Part shown: positions 56,359 through 64,000 of the stretch, piece after piece
How positions within the stretch are numbered: position 1 is the stretch's first letter
How the letters are laid out: the number at the start of each line of letters is the position of its first letter
Assembly: GCA_027257055.1 (NCBI GenBank)
Contig: JAPVLO010000966.1
Location: forward strand, 248,001 to 312,000
DNA from: Cephalopachus bancanus
Taxonomy: Eukaryota > Chordata > Mammalia > Primates > Tarsiidae
Reading direction: 5' to 3'
Length of the DNA stretch: 64,000 nt
Position numbers and translations under genes: made by a program
The notes under the pieces: generated by a model
Seen by the model: the letters and a program-made list of their open reading frames with translations, nothing else
What the model was told of the DNA's origin: nothing
The model's database searches: none

Positions 56359-56793
56359 TGATAGCAGTTAAAGGTATTTCCTTTTGAAAGGCAAGTTGCA
56401 ACTTTAAAGACCCACCCGCCAGGCGCCTGGGCAGGTTTTGTTTAAGAAAGGCCAAATGGCTCAGAGACTGGCTATTTCATGGAAATGGAAAAGAGTCTTA
56501 TCTAAAACCCCCCTTCTGAAGTTGACGGTTTACAAGCCTGCAGTTCCTGGAAACCATTTGTTCTTTGAAAAATCTGATTTTGCTGAGTACAACCTTGTAA
56601 AGTTCCAAAGGAGGTATGTAATCACTCAACCCCCTCCCTTACCTAAACAAGGGTATAAGACCCCACTTCTTCTGTTCTGGGGCACTCAATTTGGATGCTT
56701 TAAATTCTCAGGCCCACTGGAATGGCCACCGTAATAAAGTGCCACTTCCTATAATAGTCTCGGTGTCACAATCTCTCTATTTTTCCTGCTACA
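56359..56793 (+). mobile_element. ERV array: shared LTR between units A and B
   Basis: LTR of about 435 bp after an AAAGGGG polypurine tract, with TATAAGA at 56654 and AATAAA at 56733-56738. A primer-site-like TGGTGTGCTGGCTTGGAA (56798-56815) follows, then a leader homologous to 51.39-51.44 kb. So it is both the 3' LTR of A and the 5' LTR of B. Confidence 0.88.
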
Positions 56794-57047
56794 TTTCTGG
56801 TGTGCTGGCTTGGAAATGGAGATTTTGGAGATGGTGTGTTCCACCTCCTTTGTTGCGGGGGTCCAGCCCCTGCCAGGTCGTGAGGTTTCCTGAAGGAGAG
56901 ATGGATAGACAAAAAATAAAAATAATATACTCGGACACCTGCTTCCTGAACAGATGACCTCCTTTACTAGTTAACAGAAAGCTTTTATACTACTCGTAAA
57001 GGGGCAAGACAAAGAAAATTCCTTCACGTACATATCCTTTAAAAGTT

Positions 57048-57062
57048 ACCACCATCTAGTGG
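57048..57062 (-). promoter_or_regulatory. CTCF-like motif inside the solo LTR
   Basis: On the minus strand CCACTAGATGGTGGT fits the CTCF core consensus at 14 of 15 positions. It is about 60-80 bp upstream of the LTR's TATA box. Confidence 0.5.
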
Positions 57063-57462
57063 TCTTAGAAGAAATGAAGAAGTCAAGAACACTATCTGCT
57101 TTCAGTTAATGAGTCTTGAGATAAGTTTAAAAGGAGTTTCACTTAAACTAAACATAATGCATATAAGGTTTACTTTGATTTCGGTTCCACATCACTTGTC
57201 TAATTTAAAAAGCCTTAAAATTACTAAAACAAAACTATAGATTGTACCTAGTGATAGTAGGAATATGAAACCCATTAACTTGACCAAACAGTGGCTAGCA
57301 TTTAAAGAATAACTATGAAAGTGACTTACAGTGAAAATACATACACTAATCTTTACTCTGAATAAACATATAAAGTGAACTAAACATAATGAAATAAAAC
57401 TAACACAACTAAAATTATTATGGTTGCATAATTGCTAATGAGCTTTTAAGTTTAGGATAATG

Positions 57463-57749
57463 AGCCAGGCTCGGTGGTCAGCCTGTAATCCCGCGCCTTT
57501 GGGAGGCTGAGGTGAGTGGATTGCCTGAGCCCGCAGGTTCGAGACCCACCTGGGCAGCAAGACCTCATCTCTACAATAAATCAAAAAATCAGCCAGGCGT
57601 GGTAGCGCATGCCTGTAATTCCGGCTACTTGGAAGGCTGAGGCGGAAGGATCGCCGGAGCCCAGCAGGTCAAGACTGTGGTGGCCGGGAGTGGCCACTGC
57701 ACTCCAGTCTGGGCGACAGAGTGAGCCTCCAGCTAAAAAAAAAAAAAAA
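57463..57749 (+). repeat. Alu SINE, strepsirrhine type, inside the solo LTR
   Basis: TTTAGGATAATG duplications at 57451-57462 and 57750-57761. Near local consensus. Confidence 0.96.
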
Positions 57750-60700
57750 TTTAGGATAATGGTGATTTGGCTGTTTTCCCTTATGCTTGGCAATCTCCTG
57801 GAAAATATCTTTGTCTTAAGATAGGCACTTGAGCAATTATTATTATCTTTAAGGCACCAATTTTATCATTGTGTGAACTTAAACTTATAACCTTAAAACA
57901 ATCTTCAAAGTAACTATAAAACACTAAACTATGGCATTAAAACTTTATTAATGACTCAAAGTAAAAACCTTGTTAAACATAACCAGAGTCAATAATTCTT
58001 GTCAACCCTCATACATATGTATATTGATTATATAAATTTGTATGATATTACATTTACCAATTATAATTAATACATGGATAAAACAATTATCATGTCTAGA
58101 ATAGCACTATCAACAACTCTCTTCAAAACAATCCCAAATTACAGTCCTTGAAGTGCTTCAAGAAAGTTTCCAGGTACGCAGTTTTTCATGTAGCAGGAGT
58201 TTTTCTCTTTTGGGCTTTTATGACCTTCAAAGCTTTGTAATTGCCTTTCTTGTCCAAGTGTCTTTGTTACTTTTCTCTTATCCTGCAGTGTTTATTTCTA
58301 AAGAAAACTCAAAAGAAGTTTTTAGTGATGTTTTCCGGGCCCCCCAAGGTTGCTTTCTGTGTTTAGTTAATTATCATAAAAGTATCTAATTAGTATATTA
58401 TGAATTCAGTGAAAACCCACTCTATAAATGTTTACTTAAAATTTAACTATAGAATTAAGTAAAAACCTTAACGATTAATCTTTATCCTAAGTCTGTGAAG
58501 ACAGTGTTATAAATCACCTACATAACTCCTAGATAAGTGTTAGAACTTATAATGAATTCCTAATGAACTTACTATAAACTTGTGTTTCTAAAAAACCTTA
58601 TGTCTAAACACTAAACTGCATAATTCTAAATCAAATAAGGAATGAATATACTTATATCATTTTTTACTCAAGCAGTATCTAGTAACTTGTAACCAAGTGA
58701 AAGAAAGCATTCTTGATGTGCTTCAGAGTTTAACCCTTGCATATGTTAGAAAAGGCCAAGCGGCATAGTGGGAAAATGGGAAAATGAACCATGACATTCT
58801 CAGGTTAGGTGTGAGTACTTCGCATAAACATGCCATTTTCTTCTTCCACGACTGCACAGAATTTCTTCAGCCATACCAACAGCAAAGACAGAAGACAGAA
58901 GGGCCTCAGCTGCCCAGGCTCGCTTTGCAGCCAGGGGTCCTCAGTGTACCTGGACTTTGTCAATCAGGCGGGCCTCCAAGGCTGGCTCCCAACACTTTGT
59001 CATTGAGGTACGACCTCCAGGGCAATGGGAAGGGCAATCTCGCCTGGTGCGCAATGGACCTTTTGATCCATAGGAGGGAGGCCTCCCCGGGCACACTGAA
59101 GCTTGGACCAAAAAAGCACAACAGGAACTCAAGAGGCAAGGAACTGGCATAAGGACGACCACCGGATGGAAAGAATAGAAAGACCACCCCATGGAAAGGG
59201 TAGGAATAAAGGCCTTTGCATAACCTGCCAATGGATGGCAGAAGGGGAGCTTGATCACCTCCCGGAGCCTGGTAGTAATCTTCCAGCCTGAAGGAAAGGG
59301 CTGAAAGGCAGGGGAAAGGGGAAACACTGTCTGAAGATGAACCCGTAGGATCCTAGGATTAGGACGGAGAGTTGAAGAATGTGCTTATGTGTGAATGAGA
59401 CGGACAGCGGAAGGGCTCCGCATAAAGTTAGTCTGTTTTGGGGGGTGTACCGACCTGCCAATTGCTAAGAGGTGTCTGAGATATCTTTGCAAGGAGTATG
59501 ACTGGAGGGAGACAAAGCGGATGTTTCCCATACCCCTCATTCTCTTATTTGTGTGTGTCTGTTGCTTTAAATCTGCTAAAAGGCTGGTTGAGTTATTATG
59601 CTTTGTTTGATGGGTCATGTTGTCTTTTAAAAACTTGTTTGGGCACATATTTCTTTATGTCATTTTATGTCTCCCTTTATTTGTGGGGTGTTTTCTCCCC
59701 CGTTGGCACTGTTAAAATTTCTCCCTTTTGTTGTTCAGGTTGTGGAAAAATTGCCTGTTGTGTATAAGAAGTGTTACCGGTTATCTTAAATTCTTTCCGG
59801 GGACCACATCCCCACCCTTCCTTAGCCTGTGTTTTCCTTCATAAATTCTGAAGGAGCTCATTCTAATCCACCTGTAAAGAAACGTAGGAATGTCTCTTAT
59901 ATGCTACTTAGCCTTTTGCTAACTCTGTGTAAGTTAATGCTAGCCTTGGAGAAAAAAATTTTGTAATCTTTCTCTGGCAACTAAGGGAATGAATAGGCTG
60001 TTCTTGTTTTCAAATGCTAAAAGCCAGGTTAGTTGAAAGTAAGTCTGTTTCTAAAGGTTTAGGCCTTGCCTAAGATCGCAGTCAACTGTTTGTCCCTGTA
60101 AAACTGTTGGGAAGTCTCTTAGAGTCATGTAATGTATGCTGAGTCCCTACTTTATATTGTAATGCTAAATAACACTAATACTTGCATTTTGGGCTATGGC
60201 TGACTAGCATACCTCTTACAAGACTGGTAAAACTTTAAATGCTAAATGCTTTGCCGGACTTAATAAGGCATAGGAACTGGCCATTCCCACCTAATTAAGT
60301 CACCTTGTAAGCTTAGTACTTCACCTAAGGGACAGATCAAGTACTAGGCACACTCTGTGAAGCAGAGAGTGAGACTTAATCACTCTCATTTGATTGTCCA
60401 CATCTTATGACTAAGTCTGCTGTTTAGTAATGCATGAGGATTTTTGTCAATTTTGCCTGTTCATAATTAGGAATAAGTAGAAACAGATCATCTTATATCT
60501 ACGTGGTCTGTTCACTCTAAAAAGGTTTTGTACTAGGCCATTTTTGTAGACATCATTGGAAAGTCGTGGAGCAAAAAAAAAAAAAAGAATAGTGGCGGGG
60601 GTGCTTCAAGAAAGACTGAAAACACTCAGCCTGGGAGAAGCCAGCAGGGTTCCAGGGATTCCTGGCATTGCTATTTATGACTTTATTTAGTTATTTGTTT

Positions 60701-61040
60701 GTTTTAGAATTCTCCTTTGAGGAATAAATTGCAAGTGTTCAGAGCAAATTCTGGGTTTTCAAGAAACATGACCAAAAGAGTATATAGTGGTCTGTGTCCT
60801 TGGACACCCCAATGGGACAGATTTTGAATGATTGGAGCAAATTAAAATTATGTGGTTTAATAATAATAATAAGTGCCTTTTTAAAAAAAAAATCAAATTT
60901 GAACTCACTACAAGTTAGCAGATAATAAAATTTGGAAAAGAACCAAACTATCTGGCAATTAAATTCACTTTTTAGACCTAAGGAAAAATAAAATGGTCAA
61001 AAGGTCAGTATGCTAAGGTATTTTAAAAATTTATTTCACA

Positions 61041-61325
61041 GTCAGGCTTGGTGGCTCAGCCTGTAATCCTGCGCCTTTGGGAGGCTGAGGTGAGTGGATT
61101 GCCTGAGCCCACGGGTTCGAGACCCGCCTGGGCAGCGAGACCTCATCTCTACAATAAATCAAAAAATCAGCTGGGCGTGGTAGCGCATGCCTGTAATTCC
61201 GGCTACTTGGAAGGCTGAGGTGGAAGGATAGCCAGAGCCCAGCAGGTCGAGGCTGCGGTGGCCGGGAGCGGCCACTGCACTCCAGTCTGGGCGACAGAGT
61301 GGGACTCTAACTAAAAAAAAAAAAA
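61041..61325 (+). repeat. Alu SINE, strepsirrhine type, in unit B
   Basis: Very close to the young local consensus. Unit A continues without it at about 53417. Confidence 0.96.
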
Positions 61326-61549
61326 ATTCACTACTTTGCAAACAAGTTTATATCCTATAGGATATTAAATGCCAAACTCCAGAGGCTTAACTCAGGACTA
61401 GGAATACCAAACTCCCAATTATAGAAAGCCTCTGAAGTTCTTAGAAACTGAAACAAAAAAAAAAAAAAAAAGGAGAAGACTCCAAAATGAGCACCAGTCA
61501 GAGGAAAGGTAAACAAATTGGCAGTTGCCACTAAAGGCAAAAGCTCCAG

Positions 61550-61960
61550 CCACCCAGAAGAGACCTGATAAGGATAAACCTGCTAAGGGGAATGGTATCA
61601 GCTGCTATGAATGTGGTCAGTCTGGGCACCTAAAGCACAATTGTTCTTAATGGCCTAAGCCCCCAGAAGCTTGTCCAATATCTGGACTAAAAAGCCACTG
61701 AAAGATATGGTGTGGCCTCTCCCGAAGGGCGTGGGGAACACCTAGCTCGGTGATGGTGGCTGTTGACTGAAGGGGGAGGGGAATGGCCCAGTGCAGCACT
61801 CTGTATGCCATTCACCCAGAGAATCCTTGGGTCTATAAAAATGTGGCTGGGGTTCAAATTAACTTCTTAATTAATACTGAAGCTAAGTTTTTAGCCCTTG
61901 TGCTCATACTGAACTTCTTTCTCCTAAAACCTGCTCTCCAGTGGGATTAAAGGTGTTCCA
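61550..61960 (+). pseudogene. Unit B: retroviral nucleocapsid-protease remnant
   Basis: The first zinc knuckle keeps the full CX2CX4HX4C pattern (about 61602-61645) but a stop follows at once. The protease active-site region (about 61855-61895) has the same Asp-to-Asn and Gly-to-Glu changes as unit A. Confidence 0.8.
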
Positions 61961-62877
61961 AAAACTAAATGTTTCACCTAACAGTTACTAAAAGATGAAT
62001 TCAAATTATGACTGTAAAAGGTTATCTATAAATAAATAAAAACAAAGCAAAAAGCAAAGGAAAAATATAAAAAGGTTGTTGGTATACAAATAAGGTTTTA
62101 GTAAGAAAAAAAAAAAAAAAGAAAGGAATAAAAGGGAAAAAAATATTTTTATCTAAGAAAAAATCTTATATGGTACATTTCTGTCCTATAATAAAGTAAA
62201 TAGATATGAAAATTTTTAAAAAGGGGGGTAGAGAACAAAAAAAAATGGTATAAGCACACCAAAAATGGTATAAGGAAAGTTTACAAAAAATATACATACA
62301 AAAGAAATTCTATAAACAATCTAGGCATAATAAAGTCTTTTCTGAATGCAAGTCTCCAAACATTTTCGGATTTCTCTTCAAATTTTTATAAAAAAATGTA
62401 CTTAAGTGCCTAGTTCAAATTATAGTCTAAAACAATCTGTCAGGCTACCATTATAGTCCAGAAATACAAAAGCTGGTACTTGTAATAAAACCGCAGAAAT
62501 TAAAGTTTATCATTTAAGTTATGCTAATAACTTCAGGCCTTGTAGCTTTTGTACAAAAGGTAATCAGCCACTGCCTACAATTGTCAAAATATAGGCCTGA
62601 CTTTATTCCTTTTATTGAGCTAGAATCCAGTAATTTCATGCCCACATAATGGTCATGCAAAAATTCCAGCCAGTGCCTGCAAACAATGCCACTGCTAAAA
62701 CAAATCTGGATACCTCAAGTCAGACAGGAAGAGATTTTCAATCTCTGGCCAGGCAGGACAGCACCCATTATCAGCTCTGAAGAAATTACAGAAGATGGAC
62801 CTTCACCCCTCAGCACCCCAAATAATTATGGGATCGAAAAGTCTCTAAAGAATAAATAATTGAGGCAGGGTAGCTAG

Positions 62878-63030
62878 CACAGGCTAGACGTAAATAAATC
62901 TCCTACAGGTAAGTTTTAAAAGGCGTTCAAACGTTTCTACTGCAGGCTGAGTGGCAACCTATCCCCCCCCTTGGCAAATCCAGGGAAAACTCCATCAGAT
63001 GTAAAACTAGGACAGTACAATCTTTCAATT
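62878..63030 (+). mobile_element. Unit B: piece resembling the 5' end of another LTR
   Basis: Same segment and position as 54955-55100 in unit A, so it was present before the two units separated. Confidence 0.65.
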
Positions 63031-63426
63031 TGCAAGTTAGCAAAATAATCACTAGAAATCCTTTTGAGACATGAGTAAACTAAACATTAAGTATTTGGTA
63101 TTGCATCACTCAGGATCCAAATCCCTGAAATGAAATTTGTTAAACCTTTGAAATTATTTACCGGTAGGCCTTTAAAGAAAAGGGGGGCCACAAACATAAA
63201 TGCTCATAAGAAAATGTGTTGTCTATTTGGGACAAATTTTAACCACAGTTTATAAGCTTATTTCCCTAGACGCTTCTTGGACCAGAAGAAACTCAAACAT
63301 CCAAGGGAAGTAAGTGCTGCTAAATATTGAAGAAAGGAAGAACCCAACCAACAACTGTAAGAAAAGAAAAAAGGACCCCAAGGGTGGGGCCCGTTCCTAT
63401 ACTAGTCTATAGAATTTAAATACCTA

Positions 63427-63724
63427 GCCGGGCTTGGTGGCTCAGCCTGTAATCCCGCACCTTTGGGAGGCTGAGGTGAGTGGACTGCCTGAGCCCACGG
63501 GTTCAAGACCCCACCTGGGCAACTTGGCGAAACCTCATCTCTACAATAAATCAAAAAAACAGCCAGGCGTGGTAGCACATGCCTGTAATTCCGGCTACTT
63601 GGAAGGCTGAGGCGGAAGGATGGCCAGAGCCCAGGAGGTCGAGGCTGCGGTGGCCGGGAGCGGCCACTGCACTCCAGTCTGGGTGACAGAGTGAGACTCC
63701 AACTCAAAAAAAAAAAAAAAAAAA
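63427..63724 (+). repeat. Alu SINE, strepsirrhine type, in unit B
   Basis: 14-bp duplication AATTTAAATACCTA at 63413-63426 and 63725-63738. Unit A has the empty site at about 55505-55520. Confidence 0.96.
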
Positions 63725-63839
63725 AATTTAAATACCTAACTTCTCTATCATGGTGAAACCCCTTTATGAAGCCTCAAAGGGGGGGGAACAAAAGCCTCTG
63801 CTATGGGGAAAGGCCCAGAAACAGGCCTTTGAATAAAGT

Positions 63840-64000
63840 GAACTGGCTTCTTGCCTTTTGAAATTCCTTATGGGTGGCCACCCCCTCTTGTTAAGGGGAT
63901 ACAGGAAAACTTAAAGGAATTAGGAAGTCTTGCCCTGAAACAGCAAACGCAAGCCTCAGGTTCAGTCCTAAATGCCATCCATTGTCAAGTCAGAAAACAA
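63840..64000 (+). pseudogene. Unit B: integrase C-terminal remnant, cut by the edge
   Basis: Matches 55625-55785 of unit A; continues past the window. Confidence 0.75.

Larger units (their letters stand above)
56854..58994 (-). mobile_element. Solo LTR, betaretrovirus-like, inserted in the leader of unit B
   Basis: Read on the minus strand it begins TGTTGGGAGCC and ends GGACCCCCGCA, with a TATAAAAG promoter box near 56980. Flanked by a 6-bp duplication CTTTGT (56848-56853 and 58995-59000). Unit A has the uninterrupted site CCTCCTTTGTCATTGG. Length is 2141 bp including an Alu, so about 1.84 kb of LTR. The 6-bp duplication and IAP-like first bases suggest a class II element; no internal genes remain. 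Confidence 0.85.
56794..64000 (+). mobile_element. Defective provirus, internal unit B (runs off the right edge)
   Basis: Collinear with unit A from the primer site to the integrase remnant, at roughly 88-90% identity by eye, with the same missing gag, pol and env parts. It carries three insertions that A lacks: an LTR at 56854-58994 and Alus at 61041-61325 and 63427-63724. A third LTR is expected just past the edge. Confidence 0.87.

Noticed and set aside
58784..59152. 122-codon frame across the LTR/leader junction
   Set aside because: It spans the insertion boundary of the nested LTR and cannot be an ancestral gene.

Overview
The window is nuclear DNA from a strepsirrhine primate, most likely a lemur. 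The evidence is about 28 Alu SINEs. Most carry a variant set not seen in anthropoid Alus: 'ACAATAAATCAAAAA' before the second arm, 'ACTTGGAAGGCTGAGG', and a 'GGCCGGGAGCGGCCACTGC' 3' end. L1, MIR, L2, MaLR and ERV fragments fill much of the rest. This lineage call is inference from the repeats, not a database match.

One functional protein gene is visible: lactotransferrin (LTF), on the minus strand. Its promoter, signal-peptide exon and exons 1-13 run from about 22.71 kb down to 1.92 kb. All 13 exons keep consistent reading phase and GT/AG splice sites, with no stop or frameshift. They encode the signal peptide, the whole N-lobe and most of the C-lobe (about 552 of some 708 residues). All four N-lobe iron ligands and the three C-lobe ligands that fall in these exons are present. 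The remaining exons (about 14-17) lie beyond the left end. The left edge, inside intron 13, holds a processed RACK1 (GNB2L1) pseudogene.

The introns contain Alus in both orientations (opposed pairs flank exon 10), a MaLR LTR, two ERV LTRs, a long decayed L1, a roughly 35-bp-unit minisatellite split by an Alu, an hAT-like DNA transposon and a MER5A copy. A GC-rich promoter/CpG island surrounds exon 1. From 22.8 to about 50 kb, upstream of LTF, I see no convincing gene. The region is ancient L1 3' ends, MIR/L2 fragments and Alus, a young L1 3' end with target-site duplications, microsatellites, and an extreme G-rich minisatellite at 46.55-46.86 kb with a CTCF-like motif beside it.

From 50.95 kb to the right edge lies an endogenous gammaretrovirus-like array: LTR - internal A - LTR - internal B (open at the edge). 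Both internal regions are defective in the same way. They keep a nucleocapsid/protease remnant and the integrase C-terminus; most of gag, most of pol and nearly all of env are missing. The leader of unit B is interrupted by a reverse-oriented LTR of about 1.85 kb (2.14 kb with a nested Alu). It is flanked by a 6-bp target duplication, and unit A preserves the empty site. Two further Alus in unit B also have empty sites in unit A, so the relative order of events can be read directly.

I did not find a new defence system or similar. The best leads are the retroviral array and its nested LTR, changes in lactoferrin glycosylation sites and N-terminus, the inverted Alus around exon 10, and the G-rich tract.
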